Of a DNA stretch of 64,000 bases, positions 46,657 to 56,347 are shown piece by piece. A program made the position numbers and the translations under genes. The notes under the pieces were generated by a model. It searched no databases and was not told the origin of the DNA. It saw only the letters and a program-made list of their open reading frames with translations. The DNA is taken from contig JALJCQ010000013.1 of assembly GCA_023091665.1 (NCBI GenBank), positions 2,852,001 through 2,916,000 of the forward strand. Direction: 5' to 3'. Numbering within the stretch: position 1 is the first letter of the stretch; every line of letters begins with the position of its first letter. This DNA comes from Pythium myriotylum (Eukaryota > Oomycota > Peronosporomycetes > Pythiales > Pythiaceae).

Positions 46657-46909
46657 TGGGAACCCCTTCAAAAGCTGAAGGTTGTCGTGTGGCGAGCCGA
46701 CTTGGCATGAGGCTGCAATCGAATGCCATCGGATCTCATGTCGTCCACTCTCTTGTATGAGTTCTTTTCTGACGCTCCAGCCTTGCGGTTGTGCTTGTGT
46801 TGGTTGTGTTGGTTGTCTTGGGTGTCTTGGCTGCCGTTGCCGTTGGTGGTGTTGGTGTGTGACGTGCGTTGGCGGCGCCATGTTTTCGTGCTGTGGTGCA
46901 CGGCTGGAC
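46657..46909 (+). repeat. Dispersed direct repeat B, copy 1 (about 250 bp)
   Basis: It starts around TTCAAAAGCTGAAGGTTGTC, passes GGCATGAGGCTGCAATCGAA and CCAGCCTTGCGGTTGTGCTT, then a TTGGTTGT minisatellite with GTTGCC units, and ends near CGTGCTGTGGTGCAC. It aligns along its whole length with 48045-48308. Confidence 0.75.
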
Positions 46910-46961
46910 ATTGCAGCTCACGGCCAGCTCGTAGCTATGTCATGGCCACTACGCTGGGTCA

Positions 46962-47080
46962 GTTGAATCGAGTTTAAATTGAATCGAATCGAGTTGAAGT
47001 GGGTTAAGTTGGATTGAGCTGAGTTGAGCTGAGTCGAGCTGAGTCGAGTCGAATGGCTGAGTCGAATTGAATCGACTGTG
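46962..47080 (+). repeat. Degenerate pentanucleotide array
   Basis: From 46981 the sequence reads in perfect 5-nt register: GAATC GAATC GAGTT GAAGT, then GAGCT, GAGTT, GAGTC and GAATG variants for 15 units to 47055, with a 3-nt slip and more units after it. The consensus is GARTY. Confidence 0.8.
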
Positions 47081-47600
47081 AATGGAGTTCAATTGCATCC
47101 AACTTGCTGACTGTGGTTGGTGAGTCAGAGCTGTATGCGAGGGCGATTCAAACCATGAATTGCGCGCGAACGATCAAGAGAAAGAAAGGAACCCTTGTTC
47201 CTTTTTTTCCCTTCCTTTCTGAACTCGTGAAACCACATCATGCCTTGAAGATGGTCCATGGATACAGCCAACTCGGATACAGTGTTCGCTTTCGCGTCCC
47301 TCCAGAATCAAATACAGAAATATCGAACAACACCACATCAAACCATAGGGATAGGGATAGAGACAGAGACAAGCAATAAGCGAGAAGCGGGTCCGCCCCC
47401 GTTCCTTTCACGCCAAGATCCTTCTCCTCTCCTCCTCTGCTCCGTGGAGTCTCCTCGGAGCCTCCGCGGCTGATGCGTGCTGCTCTCGCTCTACATGGCC
47501 ACTAACGGCTGCGTGTGCCCCCCCCCCCCAGATCCCAGACTCCCAGACTCCCAAAGCGCGTGCTGCTCTTGCTCTCGGTCGCGCGTGAGCTTGAGTCGCG

Positions 47601-47663
47601 TGGCTGATGCCGGCGGCTGAAGGCTCCGATCGCGCGCTCGCTTGCTCGTCCGGGTTCGAATCC
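47601..47663 (+). other. tRNA-like pol III A-box/B-box pair, probably a relic
   Basis: TGGCTGATGCCGG (47601-47613) resembles an A-box, and GGTTCGAATCC (47653-47663) is a perfect B-box. Flanking acceptor-stem halves do not pair and the T-stem has only four of five pairs, so an intact tRNA is unlikely. A tRNA-derived element relic is possible. Confidence 0.3.
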
Positions 47664-47877
47664 TGCTCACGAGCGGCTGTCGCGATGGCGATGCCAGTGC
47701 ACGGCCTGATGATGCCCCTGTTTGGGTCGTGGCGTGTGTTCGAGTGTCTCGTAGGCCGGGCGAGCCGCGCTTGATCCGTTTGGAGAATCTCGGTGGACAT
47801 CGAGTATGCGAGTATGCCGTGGTGACAAGTTGCAGTGAGGGTGACGTGGTGACAAGGCGGTGGAGGCTGAAGGGCGC

Positions 47878-47925
47878 GTGCTTGGTGCTTGGTGCTTGGT
47901 GCTTGGGTGCTTGGTGGTTGGTCTC
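47878..47925 (+). repeat. TTGGTGC heptamer array
   Basis: GTGCTTGGTGCTTGGTGCTT continues for about five tandem units, then degenerates into GGTTGG words. A short version occurs at about 43848-43865. Confidence 0.7.
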
Positions 47926-48044
47926 GAGTGACGTGGGTATGGGGCAAGTGTGATGGGAAGGCTCCATGTGTGTTCACATGTGTGCAAGTGCGCTCCGTCT
48001 GTGGGCTAGGCAGGGCTACAGTGCGCTACACTGGGGCGCAAGTG

Positions 48045-48308
48045 GGAAGGAACTCTTTCGAAAGCTAACGGTTACCGTGTGGCGAGCCTGCCTGCCATGA
48101 GGCTGCAATTGAATGTCATCGGGTCTCATGTCTTCCACTCTATTGTATGTAATATCTCCAGCCTTGCGGTTGTGCTTGTATTGGTTGTCTTGGTTATCTT
48201 GATGGTCTTGGTTGTCTTGGGTGTATTGGTTGCCGTTGCCGTTGCCGTTGGTGTTGTTGGTGTGTGGTGTACGTCGGTGGCATCGTGTTGTCGTGCTGTG
48301 CTGCATGC
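48045..48308 (+). repeat. Dispersed direct repeat B, copy 2 (about 260 bp)
   Basis: It shares GTGTGGCGAGCC, CATGAGGCTGCAATTGAATG, CCAGCCTTGCGGTTGTGCTT and the GTTGCCGTTGCCGTTG block with copy 1 (46657-46909), and ends near CGTGCTGTGCTGCAT. The internal TTGGTTGTC units differ in number between copies. Confidence 0.75.
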
Positions 48309-48833
48309 CTTGCGTGTTGTTGGAGAGCCTGCTCTCAGGATTCCTGGCAGTGTCTTCTCGTCATTTCTCAGCCATGTTACGTCCTTGAACAGATAATCTG
48401 GAGCCACAGTCGCTAGGTCTTGACCTTCCGCTTGACTACATTTCTTGCTTGACAAACCACACCCACCAGCTTCGTGCACTAACTTGGAGAGCGAATTGTT
48501 GGGGGTAGTTAAGAGACAGATTTCCCGCGTTGTGGCTGCGCTCATACGATCCCCGCACATATGTTACGGTCTGGCTTCCGTCGCTTTTTCAATGGTCGAA
48601 CAACAAACAGCGAGTCAATTTTGATAAATTTTCATTTGAATCGTTTGTTTAGCACCTATCGGAGTCAACTGCCCACGTCACAGAACAGGTCCACGCGAAA
48701 TCGCGAGCCGTATCTAGCCACAGCCTGGAGAGTTATCCTGGTGGTGCTCCAACGAAGTATAAACAGCTCACCACACTATAGTTCACTCAGAAATAAATAC
48801 GTGAGATTCATCTCTCCGACGACATCAATGGAA

Positions 48834-50543
48834 TCAAAATTTCCGATACTTGAACTCCCGCTCCTCTGACCATCGTTCCTCGATCACATCCTCAGAGCGT
48901 TTTAGAGTCGTTCGTTCGTTGTTGTCATGAGTCATGCGCTGTCGCACAAGGAGGTTCGCGAGTATCTTGAGTAGTGGTGGAATTGCCGTGACGAATGTCT
49001 TCTCCAGCTCGACTTGCTGCGTGTAACAGTGCCGACTCTCAGCCACCTGAGTCCACCCACGGCGCAAGATAGCACGTTGCGCGCTATGGAGCTTATCTAT
49101 CCGGGCTTGCCATTGCTTTGCAGCACCATCAGCAACTTTCCACCGAGCAAAGTCCTTGTCAGAATCGCTGGAACTCTTGTACGCCAACGCAGCGCTCAGC
49201 CGCACACGAGATAGTTGACGCTCGAGTCCCATGACCACCTTGTGGCGTTTCCACTCGACCATGGTAGGAGACGCGGTGACGAGGAACATTTTTCGGTCCA
49301 GGTTCTCGTGCGCAGCAGCGCAGTCGAGGCAGAGATCACTGTTCGTTGGGGTGACGGCAGCTTGAGAGACGTACATGCATGATTCAGGAACCATTCGTGC
49401 ACAGCAAAAACAAAAGCACGGGTTCGGTAATGGCACTCCAGAGGGGGCAGGGATTGACAGTATTGCAGCGCAACAGCCACATGGTGTTGGTGGCGAAACA
49501 GTGACCGTGAGCTTGGCAGATTGGTGCTCAGTACGGAGGTCCCGGCCGCGATAAAGCTGGAGAGCCTCCCCAACTTCAGCGGGAAGTCCCCGACCAAGCT
49601 CCTGCAAGCACTTGCTGATGAGAACAATGATGCGGAAATTCTCAGCGTCTTCTCTTGCTTGGAGGTCAAGCCATTCGTGGAAGAGGGTGTCCGAGCTAAG
49701 ATCAGAGAGCCGAGTGCCGCTGCGAACGATCTCAAGCGTTCGTTGCTCGTGCTGGCGCTGGGCATTCTCCACTTGGTTACGCTGGAGATACAGACTACGT
49801 CTCGCCGACTCGCCTGACTGCTGGAGGTTCCCAACCTCGCTTAGTTTGCGCCACAGCTTGTCTTCCAACGCGCTCAGCAACGCATGCTTGTACTGCGGGG
49901 GCCACCACTCCTCTTCCACGACAGGTTTGGTCGGCTGACGTGCCTGCATGCACGCAGCACAGCGAGGGAACGCAGCGTCCTCCTCCATGACGTACTCGGT
50001 TCTCGGCAAAAGCAACGGGCGTCGGCAGCAAAGACAGAAGGTCACACTCGTGGCTGAGTCCGCCTCTGGGAACGAGGTCTCGAGCGATGCGAGGCACTGT
50101 GCACACGTCTCGTGGATCTCGAGCGTCTCTGGGACTTTTACGTATGCTGAGGGGAAGCCATTCACGAGCGGCTGCTCGAAGTAGAGCGACGCCACGGGCC
50201 CGGCCGCCAGTCGCGACAGCTCTGCGTGCAAGTCCGACGTGAACGAGGCCATCGACGCCGCGAACGCCGAGTCTGAGAGTGACATGTCAGCTAGCGAGGC
50301 CGTGCTACTGCCGTTGAGCTCGTCGGCCGCTGCCGGCTCGAAGGCCGGCTTGTCGATCCTGTCGCTTCTTGGACCGTGAGGTATCTCAGCTTCTAGGGCA
50401 GCTAGGACGGCGCCGAAGGTCGCGTTCGGCTGCGCGTCGAGAGCGCTCGCTTCTGGGCGGCGAATCGACGTCGCAGCGGCTCCCGACGACTCGCAGTCGC
50501 CGCTGATCGCCGCGCCAGACTTGACTGCGTGCTTGATGTCCAT
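48834..50543 (-). CDS. Cys-rich protein with two matching CxxC/CxCC modules, function unknown
   Basis: A single exon of 569 aa. The N-terminal about 110 residues are Ala/Ser-rich. Two Cys modules follow, each with the same layout: CxxC, then about 25-30 residues, then CxCC with Arg and Pro (FCLCCRRPLLLPRTEYVMEE and FCFCCARMVPESCMYVSQAA), then CxxC (FPRCAACMQARQ and DLCLDCAAAHE). Each module is followed by a similar helical block: EWWPPQYKHALLSALEDKLW..R and VEWKRHKVVMGLERQLSRVR..L. So the protein looks like an internal duplication of a Zn-binding module plus a coiled coil. The Zn role is inferred from Cys spacing. I recognise no named family. The C-terminus is charged. Confidence 0.75.
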   Translation of the reverse strand: MDIKHAVKSGAAISGDCESSGAAATSIRRPEASALDAQPNATFGAVLAALEAEIPHGPRSDRIDKPAFEPAAADELNGSSTASLADMSLSDSAFAASMASFTSDLHAELSRLAAGPVASLYFEQPLVNGFPSAYVKVPETLEIHETCAQCLASLETSFPEADSATSVTFCLCCRRPLLLPRTEYVMEEDAAFPRCAACMQARQPTKPVVEEEWWPPQYKHALLSALEDKLWRKLSEVGNLQQSGESARRSLYLQRNQVENAQRQHEQRTLEIVRSGTRLSDLSSDTLFHEWLDLQAREDAENFRIIVLISKCLQELGRGLPAEVGEALQLYRGRDLRTEHQSAKLTVTVSPPTPCGCCAAILSIPAPSGVPLPNPCFCFCCARMVPESCMYVSQAAVTPTNSDLCLDCAAAHENLDRKMFLVTASPTMVEWKRHKVVMGLERQLSRVRLSAALAYKSSSDSDKDFARWKVADGAAKQWQARIDKLHSAQRAILRRGWTQVAESRHCYTQQVELEKTFVTAIPPLLKILANLLVRQRMTHDNNERTTLKRSEDVIEERWSEEREFKYRKF

Positions 50544-51318
50544 CTCGACCTGCCGTCGGGAAGGCCAGTGTCATTGGGGGACGGTCACTCGAACAAGGGC
50601 CTGTTTTTTCCGAAGCAGTGGGGACTGGCCAAGCTTTTAATTGAAGACGGTCTCCTCTTGAAGAAGAGTTGGCTCTTCAACCGCGATCATAATCGCAAGC
50701 TGCTCACGGGATCACGTTTACGCAGAAGCGATTGCCCCTGAGAGACGAATCGAACGTCCACCAACACAACAGGCGGAGATCGAGGACACTCCCTTTTACC
50801 GGTACTGGTAATACGTATTGTACGTGCTGAGCTCCAGCTATTAGGGTACATTTCTTGCGCTCAATAGATCTTCATCATCATCGTATTGTACGTGCCCATT
50901 CATACTCGTACCGGTCGTACATTTGTAAGACCAGCACGCTTTGATCCGCACAAATTCGCTCCAGTGTGGGTTGCAATAGTTGTTGGTGGGGCAATTCGGA
51001 GTTGTATGGTGTGGATGGCTCGTTGGAGTGGCGCTTGCTTTGAACGCACCTGACGACTGACTTTCCCCACTCGTGCCGCATCGCCGCCGACGGAGGCTCA
51101 ACTGTCACGTCTCTTCCCTCTCGCTCTCGTCGACCTTTCCGTCTCACAACATATATATCAGCTCGTGCCTGCAGGCTCGAGAGCCACGTCAAGTGTCGAA
51201 GCCTTGGACGGCACAGCATCAGACAGTCACTCAGACAAGTTCAAGACAATCCCGCCCGTCCCAAACCAGTCTGGTGGGTGGGGTGGACGCTTTCCAGCTC
51301 AGCCACAGCCATCAACAA

Positions 51319-51351
51319 TGGGCTCGACATGGGTGACCCGTGTCGAGCCCA
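51319..51351. repeat. 33-bp inverted repeat, copy 1
   Basis: The left arm TGGGCTCGACATGGGT (51319-51334) and right arm ACCCGTGTCGAGCCCA (51336-51351) are separated by one G. They are complementary at 15 of 16 positions, and the sixteenth is a T/G pair. Confidence 0.9.
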
Positions 51352-51356
51352 CAATT

Positions 51357-51371
51357 GACCCATGATGGGTC
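51357..51371. repeat. 15-bp palindrome
   Basis: GACCCATGATGGGTC: two perfect 7-bp arms around a central G, five bases after the first 33-bp inverted repeat. Confidence 0.85.
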
Positions 51372-51582
51372 TACCAACGCTAACAGACGCTGACCTCTAC
51401 CTATTAATAGCCAGAAGAATGATGCGTACTACATGATTTCTACCTCGCATGATCGACGAGAACAATTCGTCAAGCCTTCGCAGGGGACGGGGAGGGGTGA
51501 GGGAGCATCCTCGTCGCAACTGACATGGGAAGGAAATGTCTCTGATCGGTCCCCAAACCACCACCATGTTCAAGACTGTCCA

Positions 51583-51615
51583 TGCGGAGGGTCAGGGTGA
51601 CCCTGACCTTCCGCA
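51583..51615. repeat. 33-bp inverted repeat, copy 2 (same architecture, different arms)
   Basis: The left arm TGCGGAGGGTCAGGGT (51583-51598) and right arm ACCCTGACCTTCCGCA (51600-51615) are separated by one G. They are complementary at 15 of 16 positions plus one G/T pair. The core GGGTgACCC is shared with copy 1, but the outer arms are unrelated. Confidence 0.9.
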
Positions 51616-51872
51616 CCACACTAATATGTCAGGGTGCAATACAATTGGGTGGGAAACGAGGATCTCATTGGCTGAGTGACGCAGCCATGAAGCCATGAAG
51701 CCACTAGTCTCATGGCGTGCATCGTCCATCTGGTGGGGATCCATTATTTGTTGACGAGTCTGTGCCTCCCTCCCGCGCATTTCTCCGACTTCACTCCCAA
51801 GTGAGTGAAGGTGCGGTAAGTGGCCAAACGCCGCAAACCCATTTCTGATCCTGCTCATAGTTGTCCACCACC

Positions 51873-53990
51873 ATGACGAAGACCCAGCGACGTCGCCGCG
51901 ACCGTGCAAGACGCGAGGACTCGGCTGGTGCGAAGCGATCAGTCGCGCGAAGAAGTCATCAGGCAGCAGTATCATTTGTCACGGAGCACGACTGGAAGCA
52001 GCTGGAGTCCACGCTCGAATCGCTTCTGGATATTGATATCCCGAACCCATTTTGTGACCGCGAGCTTCTTTGCCCGGAGGAAGTATGGATCGTCGTCAAG
52101 CTCGACTGCGTGCCATCACATATCGGCCGTTGGAGAAATCTGCGAGGAAACATAGCTCGCGTACTCGCTGCTGTCGCCAAGATCTGTATCTTTTCCGAAG
52201 TGTTGCGCTCGTGGGATGACCTGTTCGTGGCATTTTGGAGGCGATTGGCGCGTTCTTCGATGCTCGACTACGATTTTGACATGAGCGAGCCGCGTGTTGT
52301 TGAAGTTATCACTGCAATCAAGCATAGGGGCATCCATATCGCTATACAATGGCGCGACCGCCACTTCTTGGCAGAGGAGATTTTAGAGCCAGTGCGAGAC
52401 TTCCTCGATACTCCATTTCAATCGGAGCAGTCACGCATTCCTGTGCAAGTTGCACTTCGATTTCAGCATTGCGAATTGACAGTGGATGATCTTGAGCGCA
52501 TCCACACTATTCTCAAGACCAAAGACGAACGTAGAAGGTTGTGTTGCGTCGACACTCTTCAGCAACTGTGCATTGGCGAAAACGAACTTGAAGCTAGCCA
52601 CCTGGGGGCACTGGCAGCAATCCTAGAAGATCCAGCCACTCGCCGTATTGACTCTCTAGATCTCGCCGGTACAACCTCAGACAACTCTCTTGCTTCGTTT
52701 GAATACGCGACTTCCTTCGAAAGGGTTTTATTGGCGGCTGTCCGGGAGAAAACGTCAGATATATCTACATCAAGCGACAGAGGAGTGTCGATCTCCCTTG
52801 CTCACTGCAAACATATTCAACCCGAGCATGTTGATGCTCTTCATAATGCTCTGGCTCGGGCAACTCGTCCTGTTCGTGCTCTCTCGTTGTCAAGGACAAC
52901 TCTGCGGAGCTACACTGCCTGGTCACGGTTCTACAGCCTAATTTTGAGTCCACCACGAACTGCTACGGAAGACTTTTTACTGGACATCGGGGATATGGGA
53001 TGGGACGAGAACGAAAACAGTGTCAGCGTCCAAGGGGATCCTTTCGTCAGTCTTGCTGAGCTCGTGCACGAATCAATACCTCGTATCAACACGGAAGGTA
53101 TCCTCGCCCGGGTACCTGTGACTTGCCGTCTCCGTAACTCAGAGTTGTTTAGCGATCCGTACCTCACCGAGCATGTCGACGAAGATGTGTCCTTGACAAC
53201 ATTCTATCACTTGGTGGAGGCTACGCATCAAGGACACTTTCGAATCGTGCTCCCCTCTTCTTCCAGCCGACTGGAGGCGACAGCGGCATGGGTTACCGCC
53301 ACGTCGATATCGAACATTCGGATTGGAGATAAGTTCATTGTCGGGTCCCCATGCACATCTTTGGTCCTTGATCGAACTGCCCCCAACCTCGCTGTTGCGT
53401 TAACTGAGATCATCGGATCCCGTGTGACTCGACTATCACTTCGAGGAAGATATTTTGGCTTCCTCGAGATTCCGATCTTCCTCAAACTTTGTCCATTTCT
53501 CCAAGAACTCAACGCTGAAGCAAGTCAAGCATATACCAGCACGGATGGTCCGAACATTATGTGGCCAGATACTCCGAGCGACACCGGAGTTCATCTACGA
53601 GTCCTCAACCTCAGGGATTGCTGGTTGAGTCCCTACAGTCTGAGGAGTCTGACTCCTCTACCGTCCCTCAAGCGTTTAATCCTCACAGAGAACAATATTG
53701 GGGCCGGTGGTCTCGAGAATCTGGCCGAACGACTTCGTTCCAACCGAGCACTCAACTATGTCGACGTGTCTCTCCAATGGTTCGATGAGGACGATGACCG
53801 CTGCACCCAGGCACGCGCCGCCATCGTCAAGCTTCTGCAAGAAGACACCCTCTCTATTCGAGGCAAAGCCGCCTTCCTCAGCGTCCTTGCAAAGTTCGAA
53901 GAGCACTCGAATCTGCGACAGCGTGTGCCTCGCGACGTTACAGACGTGATATTTGCATTTGCGACAACGAACCGCACGGTAATCTGGTGA
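51873..53990 (+). CDS. LRR-type family protein, tandem copy 1
   Basis: A single exon of 705 aa from the ATG at 51873; the open frame upstream uses TTG. The N-terminus is strongly basic (MTKTQRRRRDRARR), as in copies 2 and 3, which could serve nuclear import. No signal peptide is present. A helical domain carries the family anchors LCPEEVWIVVKL and LRSWDDLFVAFWRRL. The C-terminal half has leucine-rich units (LRVLNLRDCWLSPYSLRSL, LPSLKRLILTENNIGAGGLE, NLAERLRSNRALNYVDVS), ribonuclease-inhibitor-like in rhythm. The end reads KAAFLSVLAKFEEHSNLRQR..RTVIW. The function is unknown. The family looks lineage-specific. Confidence 0.83.
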   Translation: MTKTQRRRRDRARREDSAGAKRSVARRSHQAAVSFVTEHDWKQLESTLESLLDIDIPNPFCDRELLCPEEVWIVVKLDCVPSHIGRWRNLRGNIARVLAAVAKICIFSEVLRSWDDLFVAFWRRLARSSMLDYDFDMSEPRVVEVITAIKHRGIHIAIQWRDRHFLAEEILEPVRDFLDTPFQSEQSRIPVQVALRFQHCELTVDDLERIHTILKTKDERRRLCCVDTLQQLCIGENELEASHLGALAAILEDPATRRIDSLDLAGTTSDNSLASFEYATSFERVLLAAVREKTSDISTSSDRGVSISLAHCKHIQPEHVDALHNALARATRPVRALSLSRTTLRSYTAWSRFYSLILSPPRTATEDFLLDIGDMGWDENENSVSVQGDPFVSLAELVHESIPRINTEGILARVPVTCRLRNSELFSDPYLTEHVDEDVSLTTFYHLVEATHQGHFRIVLPSSSSRLEATAAWVTATSISNIRIGDKFIVGSPCTSLVLDRTAPNLAVALTEIIGSRVTRLSLRGRYFGFLEIPIFLKLCPFLQELNAEASQAYTSTDGPNIMWPDTPSDTGVHLRVLNLRDCWLSPYSLRSLTPLPSLKRLILTENNIGAGGLENLAERLRSNRALNYVDVSLQWFDEDDDRCTQARAAIVKLLQEDTLSIRGKAAFLSVLAKFEEHSNLRQRVPRDVTDVIFAFATTNRTVIW

Positions 53991-54112
53991 GAAGCTCACA
54001 ACCATCACTCACGAGCTGGGTACCTGATTTAATGAGTTTTGATGAATGATGGTCTCCATTCTCTGTGACTCTGTTATTGTTTGACACACCCCATTCCACT
54101 ACTCTGTCGAAG

Positions 54113-56248
54113 ATGGCGAAGACAAAGCGACGTTTGACGATCCGAGCGGCCAGGAAGATCTCGGCGCGGGAGATTCTTGTGGCTGCGCGCACTGACCGTG
54201 CTGTTGCTGCACGACAACCGACGAGCTCCACCTGGAGCCAGCTCGAGCACACTTTGGAGGGGTTGCTTCGTGTCGACTTCAAGAGTCCCTTCACCGATAC
54301 CAAACGGTTGTGCCCGCTGGAGGCGTGGATTGTCGTCAACCTTAGTCCGGATCACGGCCACTGCAAATACCGCCAGCGCGTCGGTCAAATCCTGCATGCT
54401 GTTACAACCATGTGCATCGTGGCTGAGGCACTGCGGCCGTGGGAGGATTTATTTATTAGCTTCTGGACTCGTGTATTTCTCTCCACGATGATGGCTGAAC
54501 CGCATAACCCAGATGAACCGTGGATCAGCGAGATGGCACGTTACTCGCACTTGATCGGTACTCACGTCTGCCTCTCCTGGGCTGACCGCCCACTGGATGC
54601 GAAAGTGCTCTCCGGGCCGCTCTATCGGTTTCTGACGACCACGATTCCCTCTGAACTGTCTGGAACTGCAGTGCGCGTTGGCGTTCACCTTAAAGGCTGC
54701 GACATTTTCGCTGAAGATCTCGAACCACTCTACCATGCACTGAAGATCCCTAGCGATGCTCTTCCCCCCGATCAATCTTTCCTTTGTGAAGTCGGCGCAT
54801 TGGCTCAGCTCTCACTGACCTTCCAGGATTTCTGCACACCCGAATTCAACCGCCTTGCAACAATTTTAGAGGATCCGCAAGTGAGAAGAATTGACGGCCT
54901 CGATCTCAAGAGCTCAATGCATTTCGAAATCCCGCCATCTGAGCGATTTACCGCATTTGGCCGAGTTCTTCGAGCAAGTTTGACCAGGAAACCACAGTCA
55001 CCAACGTATGATCGTGGGGTTGCAATCGCAATTGGCGGCAATGACTGCATTTATCGCGCACACATTGAAGCCTTGGCTCATGCGATTCGAGGAGCGACTC
55101 GGCCTATCCGCGCTCTCGCCATCACAGAGGCTCAGTACCACGAGGAAGCTGCTTGGGTGCAGCTGTGCCGATTTCTGTTTACCCCGATTCCGACGGCAAC
55201 TAACGACTTCACGCTCGGTCTTGATTCTTCGACTCGCGACTGGGAACTTGGAATGCTGTTTAGCTGCCTTGAATCACTTGTATCCGAAGCCTTGGCTGAG
55301 ATCAATCGCAACGGTGCTCTAGTGCAACGCAAAGTTGAGTGCCGTGTACTTGAAGCGCCACCAGGAGAGCTCCCGTTTCGCCGCGGAGACTATCCAAAAC
55401 CCGTGTCGAGTTATTGCTCTATTCTGGAGATCGATCCGCGTGGCCAGCTCCTCATTGACCGTCCAGGAGACTTGCCAGAGTGGATTCGTTTCAGTCAAGT
55501 GGTGAACCTTCGTGTCGCGGGGCGAGTCGTCGTTGGGTGCAGTTTCACGGCGCTTACTATCGACAACGTCGGTGAAATCGGTGGCATTGGCTTACACTTC
55601 CCAAAAGAGCTCGTCGCTCTCGTGGGTGCAGGGATCAAGAGGCTTTCCATGCGAAGTCACGAACAGGTTATAGGCAACCTCAACCTCGTGCTCCCTTACT
55701 GCCCAGCTCTTGTGGATCTCAACATCGACGGATCCTACCGGTACTTCGATCGATATTATTGGGCGGCGGAGAAGAGGTGGCCCACCATACCACGAGAGAT
55801 AACGCCGCCGATCCAAGTGCTACGGATGGCATCATGTGGGCAGACGAGCGAGGATCTCCAGCACATCCCTATCCTCCCAACTCTACGATACCTCTGTCTG
55901 GAACATAATCAGATTGGTCCAGACGGTCTGAAGCTTATTGTCGAGCGAATCCGCTCAAACCCGCACCTGGAGTTTGTGGATCTCCGTCATCGTGACATTG
56001 AAGAAACCAAATTTCGGCTCCGGTCGGATGGCTATGACGCGACCCTGCTACGCTCTCGCGCAGTGGAGGCGAAGCTCGAACAGCTGCTACGAAGTGAGCA
56101 CTTCCCTCTGCGCGCTAGAGCTGCGTTCCTGAGTGTGCTGCCTCACGTGGAGACTGATCTCAGCCTCTCGCAGTGCGTCCCTACGACAGCTGTAGCGCTT
56201 GTCTTTCAGTATGCGAGTAGGAAAAAGCCACGTACTGTCTTCCTGTAA
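54113..56248 (+). CDS. LRR-type family protein, tandem copy 2
   Basis: A single exon of 711 aa from the ATG at 54113 (MAKTKRRLTIRAARK), 122 bp after copy 1 ends. Anchors shared with the other copies: LCPLEAWIVVNL, LRPWEDLFISFWTRV, RPIRALAI, and the LRR stretch LRYLCLEHNQIGPDGLKLIV followed by ERIRSNPHLEFVDLR. The end reads RARAAFLSVLPHVETDLSLS..RTVFL, parallel to copy 1. Identity to copy 1 looks moderate rather than recent. Codon phases and length are preserved, so the gene appears intact. There is no signal peptide and no membrane segment. It probably arose by tandem duplication. Confidence 0.83.
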   Translation: MAKTKRRLTIRAARKISAREILVAARTDRAVAARQPTSSTWSQLEHTLEGLLRVDFKSPFTDTKRLCPLEAWIVVNLSPDHGHCKYRQRVGQILHAVTTMCIVAEALRPWEDLFISFWTRVFLSTMMAEPHNPDEPWISEMARYSHLIGTHVCLSWADRPLDAKVLSGPLYRFLTTTIPSELSGTAVRVGVHLKGCDIFAEDLEPLYHALKIPSDALPPDQSFLCEVGALAQLSLTFQDFCTPEFNRLATILEDPQVRRIDGLDLKSSMHFEIPPSERFTAFGRVLRASLTRKPQSPTYDRGVAIAIGGNDCIYRAHIEALAHAIRGATRPIRALAITEAQYHEEAAWVQLCRFLFTPIPTATNDFTLGLDSSTRDWELGMLFSCLESLVSEALAEINRNGALVQRKVECRVLEAPPGELPFRRGDYPKPVSSYCSILEIDPRGQLLIDRPGDLPEWIRFSQVVNLRVAGRVVVGCSFTALTIDNVGEIGGIGLHFPKELVALVGAGIKRLSMRSHEQVIGNLNLVLPYCPALVDLNIDGSYRYFDRYYWAAEKRWPTIPREITPPIQVLRMASCGQTSEDLQHIPILPTLRYLCLEHNQIGPDGLKLIVERIRSNPHLEFVDLRHRDIEETKFRLRSDGYDATLLRSRAVEAKLEQLLRSEHFPLRARAAFLSVLPHVETDLSLSQCVPTTAVALVFQYASRKKPRTVFL

Positions 56249-56347
56249 CTCAAATCAAACACGAACTGTGCGCATCTGGCTGGGTGAGTGCTGGTCAGTG
56301 AACCCAAAGAGAGTTGTGGAGCTGCTCGCTTCCGGATCACAAGCAAA

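Larger units (their letters stand above)
45878..48833. other. Repeat-rich 3-kb intergenic field without a supported gene
   Basis: Between the PAN gene start (-) and the stop of the Cys-rich gene (-). It holds direct duplications, a pentamer array, a CT microsatellite, a poly-C run (about 47518-47530) and GT-rich minisatellites, each listed separately. Long open frames here (for example minus 47408-47977) read through repeat sequence rich in Thr, Gln, His and Arg and show no domain. A tRNA-like promoter pair sits at 47601-47663. Confidence 0.6.
50544..51872. other. Divergent 1.3-kb intergenic region with inverted repeats
   Basis: Between the starts of the Cys-rich gene (-) and the first LRR-type gene (+). 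It contains two 33-bp near-perfect inverted repeats and a 15-bp palindrome, listed separately. Short open frames here have no domain. The last 500 bp presumably hold the LRR gene promoter. Confidence 0.55.

Noticed and set aside
47408..47977. 189-codon minus-strand frame
   Set aside because: It reads through minisatellite and GC-rich repeat sequence. The composition (Thr, His, Arg, Ala, Pro) is repeat-derived, and two overlapping frames look alike.
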